Assembly: GCF_000427095.1 (NCBI RefSeq)
Contig: NC_021487.1
Span: 2,315,325 to 2,379,324 of the forward strand
Reading direction: 5' to 3'
Source: Chthonomonas calidirosea T49
GTDB taxonomy: Bacteria > Armatimonadota > Chthonomonadetes > Chthonomonadales > Chthonomonadaceae
DNA length: 64,000 nucleotides
Made by a program: the position numbers and the translations under genes. The notes beneath the pieces are model-generated. The model did not search any database and was not told the origin of the DNA. It saw only the letters and a program-made list of their open reading frames with translations. This document shows, one piece after another, positions 26,639-35,529 of this stretch; the first letter of the stretch is position 1; each line of letters starts with the position of its first letter.

Positions 26639-28854
26639 GTACGTTTCTCCATAGAGATGTTTGTGGCGAATCGGGCCTCTCGTAAGTCCTCTAGACTATA
26701 TATCGGCAGATTCACAGCGTTAGCCAACTCTTCCCAAAAGGGCGCCGCGTCCCCGCCCCTGAGCAGTGCCTTCACGCTGCGCACTAGCTTCCAGCGCTCC
26801 TCTAGCGCAAGGGGTTGAGCGATCAGGAAGACCTTCGAGCTGGCCTCTGGAGCAAGCTGTTGCAGATACTGGCGCAAAGCCGTAACCACGGTCTTATCCC
26901 CATCTCCCTGTGGGTTGAACCAGAGGAGAAGGCGTGCCTGTGCCTGGCGGCTTGCATGCTGCCAGAAGGCATTCACAAGGCATTTCCAATCCGACTCCTG
27001 AGACCATGAGGGGATGGCAAGAAAGTAAAAGAGTTCGGAAGGTGCGGAGGGAGGGGGCATCTGCTGAGCTTTTTGCAGAAGGCTCCGCAGCGTATCGCAG
27101 AGCGTTTCCGTTCCAGAGGCAGCTTCGAAGAGAGGAAGCCGCTCATTAAGCAGGGTGATCGCCTCCTCCTTACGCCCTATATCCATCAGCAACTTGGCGG
27201 CCTCCTCCACCGCCTCGAAAAGGAAAGGATGGTACTCAAGCGCTTTGCGGTAGGCAGGTAGAGATCTCTGCCAGTTGCCGAGCGCACGCTGGGCGCGAGC
27301 GAAAAGGGTGTGCATCCATCCGTCTTCGGGGAGATAGGCTATGGCCTCCTGGGCATAGTTGGCGGCAAGCGAAAACTCCCCGCGCTCAAAATGGTACGTC
27401 GAGAGCTGTGCAGCCGTGTGACCTAGTAGCGTTTTGCGAGCTCCCTCTAAACCCTCTGGTGATTCAGGCGAATACTGAAGCCATAACGACTCTAACCGTA
27501 TGTCGAGCACCTCATAGTGGTGCGGAAAAAGGGGCCAGGCCAACGGGCGTTCGCCGGCCTGCAGCCGTGCATGCAACACGTGAAGGCGATGCCATGCGCT
27601 CTCCTCTTGCCCTAGAGCCCGCTCGACTCTACTTAAACTGTAGAGCGCTGCTAGGTCCTGTGGGTTCTGCACAAGCTGTCGCTCTAACAGCTGCTTCGCC
27701 TCCAAAAGATGCACGGTGCTTGCGGGGGAGTCTGGGGTTTGGAGAGCTAACTCGGCTGCAGCGAATCCTCTCAAGAAGAGGCTGGAGGGGTGAGACCCCT
27801 CTTTTGCGAGGCTCTGCTGCACACAAGAGAGCCCATCTAGGGTGGGCATGCGCAACCAGTGAATAAGCAGACGATGCTGCCGCTGAGAGGTGGGCCGATG
27901 GCGAAAGAGACGTGATTTCCGATCGGTAAGGCGCCATTGCTGGTAGAGGAACTCTAGTTTGTCCAGCAGCTTGGCAAGATGGTGGGCGTCGGTGTGTTGT
28001 TGCACGCGGGCATGGGCTGCAGCTGCGATGCGGAGCCTCTCTTCCGTGTTCTCCGGTGCCAAGTAAAAGGCGATGCGCTCCTCCAAGTTGTCTTCCGTGT
28101 AGAGCACGCACTCCTCTCCATCACGAAACACAAGACCGATTTCGAGGTTATCGGCCTCATTGAAAAGGAGGGCGCCACAGGCCGCCGCTTCATACGCGCG
28201 CATATTGCACTCCCCACGCACGCTGTGGTTGAACACAATTTTGGCGCGGTTCATCAGTTGGGTATAGGCCTGCCCATAGATTCCTGAAGCCAGCAGGACG
28301 CGATACTTCGTAGAAAGACGCGCCACACGTGCTAACATCTGCGTGCGACGCGAGTGAATGTACGGATGAAAGCTGCCGATGAACAACACCTCGATGTCGC
28401 GGTGCGCATCGTTTTCATAACCGGGCAGGAGGCGATGTTGTTGTGGGTTGTAGCCCCAGAGCAACGCATGTTCTACGTTCGAAAAGCCCATATCGCGCAG
28501 AATTTGGCAGCCGCCAAGGTCAGCAACCAGCCAGTCGAACACCTCAGCAACAGAGCGAATGGCGTATCCCCCCAAATTCCAATCGCCGAAAACACCCACA
28601 GTAAAGCAGTTTGCATGCTCCAGACCGGCGGGAAGAGGGTGGTATTCCGGCGAGCGATGAACGTAGATGTCGGGGTGCCACCCTTTTGGGCAGGCGTCGA
28701 GCACCTGCTGCCAGGTCATCCCTGGCGTGTAGCAAATATCTCCACCCTCCTTTTGGAGGCATAGAATCTCATCCCCAGCCCTCTCACGTCCAGGCAAGGG
28801 GCGTTTCTGAGCGAGTTCGGGAATCGCATTGCTAAATCCTATAAGAACGCGCAT
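26629..28854 (-). CDS. CgeB-like glycosyltransferase with TPR repeats
   Basis: 741 residues. The N-terminal 330 residues resemble the spore-maturation CgeB/Glyco_trans_1_2 group: VGVFGDWNLGGYAIRSVAEV, VEVLFIGSFHPYIHSRR-type strand, and IVFNHSVRGECNMRAYEAAA-CGALLFNEADN, the conserved C-terminal GT-B signature. The middle (about 340-600) is helical with TPR-like repeats (LYSLSRVERALGQEESAWHR; YAQEAIAYLPEDGWMHTLFA). The final 140 residues contain an alpha/beta segment (LLLWFNPQGDGDKTV...) that may be a partial second Rossmann domain. It lies 5 bases after the upstream glycosyltransferase stop. The substrate is unknown. Confidence 0.8.
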   Translation of the reverse strand: MRVLIGFSNAIPELAQKRPLPGRERAGDEILCLQKEGGDICYTPGMTWQQVLDACPKGWHPDIYVHRSPEYHPLPAGLEHANCFTVGVFGDWNLGGYAIRSVAEVFDWLVADLGGCQILRDMGFSNVEHALLWGYNPQQHRLLPGYENDAHRDIEVLFIGSFHPYIHSRRTQMLARVARLSTKYRVLLASGIYGQAYTQLMNRAKIVFNHSVRGECNMRAYEAAACGALLFNEADNLEIGLVFRDGEECVLYTEDNLEERIAFYLAPENTEERLRIAAAAHARVQQHTDAHHLAKLLDKLEFLYQQWRLTDRKSRLFRHRPTSQRQHRLLIHWLRMPTLDGLSCVQQSLAKEGSHPSSLFLRGFAAAELALQTPDSPASTVHLLEAKQLLERQLVQNPQDLAALYSLSRVERALGQEESAWHRLHVLHARLQAGERPLAWPLFPHHYEVLDIRLESLWLQYSPESPEGLEGARKTLLGHTAAQLSTYHFERGEFSLAANYAQEAIAYLPEDGWMHTLFARAQRALGNWQRSLPAYRKALEYHPFLFEAVEEAAKLLMDIGRKEEAITLLNERLPLFEAASGTETLCDTLRSLLQKAQQMPPPSAPSELFYFLAIPSWSQESDWKCLVNAFWQHASRQAQARLLLWFNPQGDGDKTVVTALRQYLQQLAPEASSKVFLIAQPLALEERWKLVRSVKALLRGGDAAPFWEELANAVNLPIYSLEDLREARFATNISMEKRTCL

Positions 28855-28859
28855 CTTGT

Positions 28860-30023
28860 TTAGCCTTCGACAAAGGGAAGCAGCTCGCGGTGGAGAATCT
28901 CCACAACGGCGGCCGGTGAGAAATAAGTTTCCAAATAGGCGCGTGCCTTCGCTCCAAGCTCCTTGCCGAACTGTCTGTCCTCAAAAACGCGTCGCATAAG
29001 CTGGCGCAGATGCGCACACGATGGTTCGGCCCAACGATGCCCTCGAAAGGTGGGGATCTCTGCCGCTGCTTTTTCCGAGACCTCCTGAAGCGTGTAGTCA
29101 ATGAGGAGGCTGTTTTCAGCGTTCATAAAAGCCGTCATGCCGCTCCAGCCGGTGGCGATCGTGGGACGCTCCATCGCCATCGCCTCCATGAAAGGGCGTC
29201 CCCAACCCTCACCCCGTGTCGGTAGCACATAGCAGTCGGCAGCGCGATAGAGGGCCAGCAGTTCCGAGGCGGAAAGGGATTTATCCAATAGCAGGATATC
29301 GGGAATGCGTGCTGGGTCGCGTCCTAACTCCTTCACGAGAAAGTTCTCGATCTGCGCGTAGATTTGAGGCACCGTGTAGCCCAAAGAGGAGTGGACCCGC
29401 AGCAGCAGCGCTACGTCTTCGTCCGGGCGGAACTCCTCCACGAAGGCCGCGATCAAGACGTCCCATCCCTTGCGCAAGCTCCAGTCGAAGACGGCAAGGA
29501 AATGAAACCCGTGGTCGCTTGGCAAAGCCAAGGGAGAGCCTTGCGGGTTATACTGGTCGAGGTCAATAAGGCCGGGCACCACGCGCAGCTTCTCCGGCTT
29601 TACACCGGCAAAGGCGAAGGTCTCCCGGTTAAACGCGCTGGGCACCCAAACGGCATCCATACGATTGCAGGCCTCCGCCCAGCCTGGAGGCAGGCGGTCG
29701 GTCTCAAACATGGTGCGCCCGATGCTGGCGCGGGCGTCCGGAGCCGGCCTCAGGTGGCTACCGAGAATATGCAGCACATACACGCTACGCGGATGCGGTG
29801 GCTTGAGGAGAAGTTGTTGAAGCAGCTGTTCTTGGTGGGGTGGCACTCCCGCTACACGGTCGTTCCAACGAATCTCCCTTGCAGCGATAGGGGCACCATA
29901 AGCATGCAGAGCGAAGAGAAAGTGGCGTGCCTCCTCGGCATAGCCGGTGGGGTCGCGCAGAGGTGCATGCCAGAGAATAGGAGGAAAACGGAGAGCTGTG
30001 ACCGATGGGGCTTGTAAGCTCAT
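28860..30023 (-). CDS. GT4-family glycosyltransferase
   Basis: 387 residues from ATG 30023. GT-B fold: N-terminal acceptor half (PILWHAPLRDPTGYAEEARH), then HFLAVFDWSLRKGWDVLIAA and CYVLPTRGEGWGRPFMEAMA-MERPTIATGWSGMTAF, with the E-x7-E donor-binding Glu residues. First gene of the glycosyltransferase operon. Start choice: no SD directly precedes ATG 30023, but a 16-codon ORF with a strong SD ends in TGA overlapping this ATG (ATGA), so coupling is likely. A GTG at 30116 in the same frame is possible but lacks an SD. Confidence 0.85.
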   Translation of the reverse strand: MSLQAPSVTALRFPPILWHAPLRDPTGYAEEARHFLFALHAYGAPIAAREIRWNDRVAGVPPHQEQLLQQLLLKPPHPRSVYVLHILGSHLRPAPDARASIGRTMFETDRLPPGWAEACNRMDAVWVPSAFNRETFAFAGVKPEKLRVVPGLIDLDQYNPQGSPLALPSDHGFHFLAVFDWSLRKGWDVLIAAFVEEFRPDEDVALLLRVHSSLGYTVPQIYAQIENFLVKELGRDPARIPDILLLDKSLSASELLALYRAADCYVLPTRGEGWGRPFMEAMAMERPTIATGWSGMTAFMNAENSLLIDYTLQEVSEKAAAEIPTFRGHRWAEPSCAHLRQLMRRVFEDRQFGKELGAKARAYLETYFSPAAVVEILHRELLPFVEG

Positions 30024-30070
30024 GGCAGCAGGCTCGAATGTGATCGAAATAGTGGAAAGCTCTTTTCCAT
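30020..30070 (-). CDS. Putative 16-residue leader peptide coupled to GT4 gene
   Basis: ATG 30070 lies 7 bases after AGGGAGG and encodes MEKSFPLFRSHSSLLP, then TGA overlapping the ATG of the glycosyltransferase. The strong SD and the ATGA junction argue for real translation, perhaps only to deliver ribosomes. No homologue recognised. Confidence 0.45.
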   Translation of the reverse strand: MEKSFPLFRSHSSLLP

Positions 30071-30507
30071 CGTGGTTCCTCCCTAAAATGCATCGCTCTC
30101 TTTCTTCTATCGGCACATGCGCACCAGAACCTCAGCTTTTGGCTGGAGTTCTTGCAAATCAAAAAGTTTGCTTTCAGCCCCTACCAGTTACACGTATATT
30201 TGGACGGATGTATTCCAAAGGGAACTTATACGATCTTCAAGGCTCTTGCGAGGTAAAAATATGCGGCAATTGGAGTAGGGTGACCATGAACAGAACCTCT
30301 CGGACCGCACGGCCGCTCTCGAAAATCTATAGCGAAAGGCGTATTGCTAACTTGCTCTTGTGGCTTCCTGCGAGGGCATTTCAGTCGCACACTCCCTGAC
30401 GCCTGTGCACAACAGCTAGGGACGGATGTCTATCCGAGCGCAGAGGGCGCTTACAGGGGTGTAGGGCAATTCCACAAGGGTACCCGGAACGGGAGAGCGT
30501 CCTACGT
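30071..30507. other. Intergenic region without recognised genes
   Basis: About 440 bases between the glycosyltransferase operon (leftward) and the end of a leftward isomerase gene. Short frames have no SD or protein-like composition. It should contain the operon promoter, which I could not pick out. Confidence 0.4.
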
Positions 30508-31296
30508 CTACGGGCTGCCTTTATAGGCCGCTGCATAAGCGGTTTTTAGGCGAGATAGGGCTGGGGCGGCCAACGTCGCCAACTTGCCTTGAAAGTCGCA
30601 CTCTATGGAGAGGCGCTTGTCGTAGCCGCATTGGTGGAGAGTGCGGAATAGGGCCTCATAGTCATAGGAACCTGTTCCCGGCGCGTACCGGTGCGTATCT
30701 GCGGTATGCACGTGCAGCAGAATGTCGGCGGCCGCGAGAATGGCATCAAGTGGCTCCGCCTCGCACTCCATATGGAACGTGTCGGCAAGAACGCCCACTC
30801 CAGGCCGTGCTACCTCCCGAGCATACGCCGCGCCTTCGGAAACGAGGTTAAGAACGTTACACTCTCGCCGGTTCAGCGGCTCAATGGCCACCTTCACGCC
30901 GGTACGCTCCGAAGCGTCTGCACAGAGATGAAGGAAGTCCAATAGCTGCTGTCGCGCGACCTCGCGGTCGAACCCATTGGGGATATGGCGGGCACCTCCG
31001 CTTCCAAACACGATGATCTCTGCCCCTAGGAGGGCGGCTCGTTCCAGAGCGGTGTTCACATAGCGGCGCAACCGCGCAAAGTCCGCCTCCGGCCCCACAA
31101 TTTTGCCCGAACGCACGAACGAGTTGAACGCTTCAACCGGTAGAGGCATCTGCTCTATGCGATGCCGATGGGGTGACCATGCGCTGTCGTCCGTTTCCGG
31201 CGCAAGGTCTCCAGCAACGGAGAGCTCAATATAGTCGTAGCCTGCCTCCGCCAGAAGCGGGGCCGCATCCACACCAGCACACACACCAAACCGCAT
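30508..31296 (-). CDS. Sugar phosphate isomerase/epimerase (xylose isomerase-like TIM barrel)
   Basis: 262 residues. AP-endonuclease-2-type barrel with VKVAIEPLNRRECNV (metal Glu), GVLADTFHMECE (Asp/His), LLHVHTADTHR (His and substrate-side residues) and LSIECDF (final Glu). These residues bind the divalent metal used for ketose/aldose epimerisation. GGAAGGAG precedes ATG 31296. It stands alone, so the substrate (hexulose, inosose or similar) is open. Confidence 0.85.
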   Translation of the reverse strand: MRFGVCAGVDAAPLLAEAGYDYIELSVAGDLAPETDDSAWSPHRHRIEQMPLPVEAFNSFVRSGKIVGPEADFARLRRYVNTALERAALLGAEIIVFGSGGARHIPNGFDREVARQQLLDFLHLCADASERTGVKVAIEPLNRRECNVLNLVSEGAAYAREVARPGVGVLADTFHMECEAEPLDAILAAADILLHVHTADTHRYAPGTGSYDYEALFRTLHQCGYDKRLSIECDFQGKLATLAAPALSRLKTAYAAAYKGSP

Positions 31297-31473
31297 AGCT
31301 ATCGTTCTCCTTCCTAACGATCCTCGATCACATTGTCGCCCTTGCTTCTCTATCTAGCCATCGTTTGCGCTTAGCGAGCTGAAAGCGACTTCTCTAAAAG
31401 GCGCGCGGCGACTCGATTCCCTTGAATAGGCCGATTCAGAAAGCTTCTCCTGTTGAAATTGTCTTTGTGCGCC

Positions 31474-32471
31474 CTATTTGTGGAGAAAGTAGATGGCGAG
31501 CCCTAAAAACACCACGAGGGCCAAACCGGCGTAGAGCAGGGCGAAACGCTCACTTCGGCTATAGCGAAAGGCGCGCCAGTTGACGGCGATGACGACCACC
31601 GCGATGGGAACCAGCGCCGGAAGATCGGTCGAAAACAAAAAACGAAGGCCAAATAGCCTGTAAGCACGACGAGTAAGGCGATGATGGTGGCACGATAGGC
31701 GCGAAGGCTCATGCCAAGACGCTGAAAACAGGCGAAAAAGAACGCCACAAAAAGGAAGTCGGCAAACCCGACGGCAAGTTGCATGGGGGCGGCACCCCGC
31801 GCCGAGGTTGGAAGTTTGGCTGTGAGCGTGGCCATGGCCGCCTTTTGGAGAACCGCTTGCCCTTTCGGCGCATGGGTGGCTTGAGTTACCACACCACCCC
31901 CAAATACGGTGAAAATATCCACGAGTGCGAGTGCAACGGAGATAGGTAACAGCATTTTGCGTTCGCGCACGAGGCGCGATAGCCAGTGACCGATGCAGCA
32001 GGCGCACCAAATAAGCAGCAGCGTATCCGCTCCTGGAATGAAATGGGAAAGTAGGAAGTACGGCAAGGTCACCATAAACACCCATTTGGGAAGCGGAAGA
32101 ACGGTCTGAAGGACACCGAGCAGAGGTCTTGGAAGAAAGAGCGCAAAAGAGAGCACCGTGTTAAGGAGGAGGGCTTTGGGCGAGGACAAAGCGCTGACAA
32201 GGCCGATGGCGAATAGGAGGGTCAACGGCAGGGCTAGAAGGGTAGAGAGCAGAATGTAGAACTCCGTGTCTGGCAGGTAGGCGGCAAGCAGATAGAGGCC
32301 TACAAGCCCTAGGGCGCCTAAAAGAGCAAGCCGCGTCCCCTGTTGGGGAGGGAGTGGCTGTGGCTGTTCTACCTCTTGGGACGGCGGTGCTACCGCTTCG
32401 GGTTGAAGGGCACCGTCGTCAGAAGGAAATTTGGATGTATCACCTGCCTTAGACAAGGAAAGCTCCAACAA
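31474..32471 (-). pseudogene. Multi-pass membrane protein, frameshifted near its C-terminus
   Basis: An acidic Pro/Gln-rich N-terminus is followed by about eight hydrophobic helices (LALLGALGLVGLYLLAAYLP, FYILLSTLLALPLTLLFAIG, ... GFADFLFVAFFFACFQRLGM). Near 31640 the frame shifts: the first frame ends in a non-hydrophobic tail, while the other continues FLFSTDLPALVPIAVVVIAV...YAGLALVVFLGLAIYFLHK. Adding one T to a T6 run (A6 on the plus strand, 31637-31642) restores 333 codons. The start is uncertain: TTG 32471, or TTG 32456 with GGAG six bases ahead. Family not recognised; the layout suggests an integral-membrane sensor or transporter. Confidence 0.7.
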
Positions 32472-32882
32472 GGGATTTCTTGCTCATTGCTTTGGGAGCG
32501 CATAAGCGATTCACACCATCGTCTCTGGTCTATTGGATGTGGCAACTTTTAGAAGCGTAGAGCTCGATAGCTTTTTTATTATAGAATGCTCCGTCAGATA
32601 CGTCAAGTCTCTTTTGGCGGTGAACTCGACCTCTTTTCCCACGTATCCCTAGAATAGAAGTCTATTTGAGGTATAATAGATCCAGAGGCCGATATTTTGA
32701 GGAGCGCTCTGTTCGCATAGACCGACTCCTTTGATTTGGATGGTTCGTGCCGTTGCCGACAGTTTAGATTCCTCAGTGCAGAGGCATCTAGAAACGAAGA
32801 TCTTTTTACCCGCCTACACCCCTCCTTTTCCTTTGTGTGCCCCGCCCTTATAGATCTCTATGATAAACAAAGGAGTGCCTTT
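32472..32882. other. Intergenic region with one likely promoter
   Basis: About 410 bases. It contains TATAAT at 32672-32677 without a good -35, and AT-rich runs (TTTTTTATTATAG at 32572-32584). No gene or terminator is seen apart from the small leader ORF that follows. Confidence 0.4.
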
Positions 32883-32981
32883 ATGAGAGGAGGGCTATGG
32901 GCATCTACCGTTCTCTTCATTCACTCTCAATCCCGTTTGGGCCTAAGGCCTCATCAATCTTGTAGAAGGAGCCTACTATGA
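32883..32981 (+). CDS. Putative 32-residue leader ORF coupled to the response regulator
   Basis: ATG 32883 lies about 7 bases after AAAGGAG and encodes MRGGLWASTVLFIHSQSRLG...; its TGA (32979-32981) overlaps ATG 32978 of the response regulator. The regulator also has its own AAGGAG. Composition is not family-like; likely a leader peptide if translated. Confidence 0.4.
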   Translation: MRGGLWASTVLFIHSQSRLGLRPHQSCRRSLL

Positions 32982-33559
32982 GCGAAAGCAGACTGCGAAT
33001 CGTAATAGCCGACGATGAGCCGATCATCCGGCTCGACCTTAAAAAAATGCTAGAAGATAGCGGTTATGAGGTGGTAGGCGAGGCGGGCGACGGTATACGC
33101 GCCCTGGAACTCGTTCGCAACCTCAAGCCGGATGTGGTAATCCTCGACATCAAGATGCCGGAAATGGACGGCATAGATGCTGCGCGGGTGATCACGGAGG
33201 AGAAAATAGCGCCGGTGCTGCTACTGACGGCCTATAGCCAAATTGATCTCGTAAATCGCGCAAAAGATGCCGGAGTCTACTCCTACCTCGTCAAGCCATT
33301 TAAACAGGCCGATCTCATGCCACAGATCGAGGTGGCCGTAGCCCGCTGGGAGGCCTACCAAAAGATCGAGGAACAGGCTGCAAGCCTAGAGGAGAAGCTA
33401 GAGACGCGCAAGGTGGTAGACCGCGCCAAAGGCATTCTCATGGATCAGTACGGTCTGAAGGAGCAAGAGGCCTTTCGACGTATACAGGTGCAGAGCATGA
33501 ACACACGCAAATCCATGCGCGAGATCGCGGAGGCCATTATCATTGCCCATAACATCTAG
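32978..33559 (+). CDS. ANTAR-domain response regulator (PdtaR/NasT type)
   Basis: 193 residues. Receiver domain: acidic pocket IADDEP (about 12-14), phospho-acceptor D57 in VVILDIKMPEMDG, T in LLTAYS, K in YLVKPF. A short coiled-coil linker (IEEQAASLEEKLETRKVVDR) leads to an ANTAR RNA-binding domain (RAKGILMDQYGLKEQEAFRR-IQVQSMNTRKSMREIAEAI). ANTAR regulators bind paired hairpins in nascent RNA and prevent termination. The kinase gene follows 57 bases downstream, as in PdtaS/PdtaR and EutW/EutV pairs. I see no obvious tandem ANTAR hairpins in the window that I can call with confidence. Confidence 0.93.
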   Translation: MSESRLRIVIADDEPIIRLDLKKMLEDSGYEVVGEAGDGIRALELVRNLKPDVVILDIKMPEMDGIDAARVITEEKIAPVLLLTAYSQIDLVNRAKDAGVYSYLVKPFKQADLMPQIEVAVARWEAYQKIEEQAASLEEKLETRKVVDRAKGILMDQYGLKEQEAFRRIQVQSMNTRKSMREIAEAIIIAHNI

Positions 33560-33616
33560 CGCAATGAACCTCTGCCCCCATCGCTGCGTATCGGAAATGT
33601 AGGAAAGGAGGCCTTT

Positions 33617-35392
33617 ATGCGCGAGAGAGCCTATCGGTTGCGCACGCCCCGCTCGCGCCGGCTCTTTGCCGCGCTACGGCGCAGTGACGACCCGGATGTA
33701 ACCCTCTTACAGGAGGAGCTAGACCGTAGGGACCGTCAATTGCGCGAAGCGCATCTGCTTATCGAACAGCTACGTGCGGAGCTAGAAGAGAAAAAAGAGG
33801 AGGCCGACGCCCTACGACGCGTGGGTGAGGCCACGGGTTCCGCTTTCGACCTTGAGGAGATGCTGAAGGTCACGGCGGATATCGCTACCCGCATCACAGG
33901 AACCGATTCGTGCCAGGTCTACCTGTTCGATCCCGACCGGCAGGAGCTGGTGTTGCGGGCAGCCGACGAAAGCCTGCGCGATCTGGTGGGGAAGATACGC
34001 CTCAAAATGGGAGAGGGCATTACCGGTTGGGTTGCCCGTGAGCGCAAGCCCGTGCTCGTTAGCAAGGACGCCTACAAAGACCATCGCTTCAAGTTGTTTC
34101 CGGAAATGCACGAGGGCGAGTTTCAGTCCATGCTTTCCGTGCCCCTTGTCACTCGAGGCGAGATATTGGGCGTCATCAACGTGCGCACCCGCCGCCCACG
34201 AGAGTATACCCGCAACCAGGTACGACTTCTTTCTGGCATCGCAAACCAGGTGGCCGGGGCTATCGAGAGGTCACGCCGCTTTCGGCAGCTCGAACGCCAT
34301 GCCGTTCAGCTGCATTCGCTTTCCGAAGTCAGCCAGGCGATCACCTCTAACGTCTATCTAGAAGAGCTGCTTCATCTCTTTGTGAATATGGTGGCCCGCA
34401 CCATGGGCTACAAAATCTGTACCGTCATGATCTTAGATACCGCTCGTAACGAGCTGGTGATCAAGGCGACGCAGGCGGAGAACCAGGAGTATATTGGCAA
34501 ACCGAACCTGAAGGTGGGCGAGAGCATTGCTGGGAAGGCCGTTGCCGAAAAACGCATTCTAACCGTGCTCAATGTACAGCAAAGCCCCGACTATGCCTCG
34601 CCGGAGATCGCACAAAAGGCAGGCGTTGTCTCATTGGCCAGCGTGCCGATGATGTTGCAGGGCAACGTCATCGGCGTGCTCAACTGCTATACGGCTAAAG
34701 AGCACGTTTTTACCAAAGAGGAGTTGGCCATTCTTCAGGCGCTGGCCACGCAGGCAGCCCTCGCGGTGGAACATGCCAAGCTTCTTGTGCGTTCCGCTGT
34801 TATCCAGGAGATGCACCATCGTGTGAAAAACAATCTGCAGCAGATCGCTAGCCTTGTTCGCCTCGAAATGCGCTACTCCAAATATACCACCGTGGAGGAC
34901 GCTCTTAACGATACGCTCTCCCGCATCCTTGCCATCTCCAGTGTGCACGAACTGCTCTCTCGTGATCTCGATACGGTAAGCATCAAAAAGGTAGCCGAGT
35001 CCATCCTTAATGCTACCAAACAGAGCGTGGTGCCGCCTGGCAAGATCATCCACTCTCAAGTAGAAGGCGACGATTTCTTGCTGCCGTTAAATAAGGCCAC
35101 CTCCATGGCGCTCGTGCTCAATGAGCTGGTTCAAAATGCGGTGGAGCACGGCTTTAAAAACATTCATGAGGGGCGCATCGAGATTTTGCTGCAGGAGCAG
35201 CCCGACTGTCTGTGGCTACGTGTCACGAACGACGGCGAGCCGCTTCCACCGGGGTTCAGTATTCGAGCGGAAGACAGCCTTGGGCTCTCTATTGTGGAGA
35301 CATTGGTGCGAGGTGACCTCAACGGCACCTTTAGTCTTGAGAACGCTCCTGATGGTCAGGGAATTGTTGCTACCGTACGTGTGCCCCGCTAG
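33617..35392 (+). CDS. GAF-GAF sensor histidine kinase (HisKA_2, PdtaS type)
   Basis: 591 residues, soluble (no membrane helix). An N-terminal coiled coil (about 25-70) leads to GAF domain 1 (about 75-215: SCQVYLFDPDRQELVLRAAD, GEGITGWVARERKPVLV) and GAF domain 2 (about 235-385). Next is HisKA_2 with QEMHHRVKNNLQQIASLVRL (phospho-His 400/401). The HATPase has ALVLNELVQNAVEHGF (N box) and SLGLSIVETLVRGDLNGTF (G region). It should phosphorylate the ANTAR regulator encoded just upstream. The signal is unknown; GAF pockets may bind cyclic nucleotides, redox ligands or small molecules. GAAAGGAGG precedes ATG 33617. Confidence 0.93.
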   Translation: MRERAYRLRTPRSRRLFAALRRSDDPDVTLLQEELDRRDRQLREAHLLIEQLRAELEEKKEEADALRRVGEATGSAFDLEEMLKVTADIATRITGTDSCQVYLFDPDRQELVLRAADESLRDLVGKIRLKMGEGITGWVARERKPVLVSKDAYKDHRFKLFPEMHEGEFQSMLSVPLVTRGEILGVINVRTRRPREYTRNQVRLLSGIANQVAGAIERSRRFRQLERHAVQLHSLSEVSQAITSNVYLEELLHLFVNMVARTMGYKICTVMILDTARNELVIKATQAENQEYIGKPNLKVGESIAGKAVAEKRILTVLNVQQSPDYASPEIAQKAGVVSLASVPMMLQGNVIGVLNCYTAKEHVFTKEELAILQALATQAALAVEHAKLLVRSAVIQEMHHRVKNNLQQIASLVRLEMRYSKYTTVEDALNDTLSRILAISSVHELLSRDLDTVSIKKVAESILNATKQSVVPPGKIIHSQVEGDDFLLPLNKATSMALVLNELVQNAVEHGFKNIHEGRIEILLQEQPDCLWLRVTNDGEPLPPGFSIRAEDSLGLSIVETLVRGDLNGTFSLENAPDGQGIVATVRVPR

Positions 35393-35459
35393 TTGGGTTT
35401 GACGAGAAAAGATACAAGGGAGGCAGCCAAGTTTCCGACAATGAATAACATGAGTCGTG

Positions 35460-35478
35460 TTTACGTATGATACGTAAA
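35460..35478. promoter_or_regulatory. 19-bp palindrome upstream of spoVR
   Basis: TTTACGTAT-G-ATACGTAAA, perfect 9-bp arms with a one-base centre, 51 bases before the start codon. Likely an operator for a dimeric regulator. Confidence 0.6.
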
Positions 35479-35529
35479 GATATACGCCGCTTATTGGCTT
35501 TGCTCTTTTGAGGAGAGAGGGAGACGTCT

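Noticed and set aside
29364-30017. Plus-strand frame of 217 codons opposite the GT4 gene
   Set aside because: Antisense to conserved glycosyltransferase motifs.
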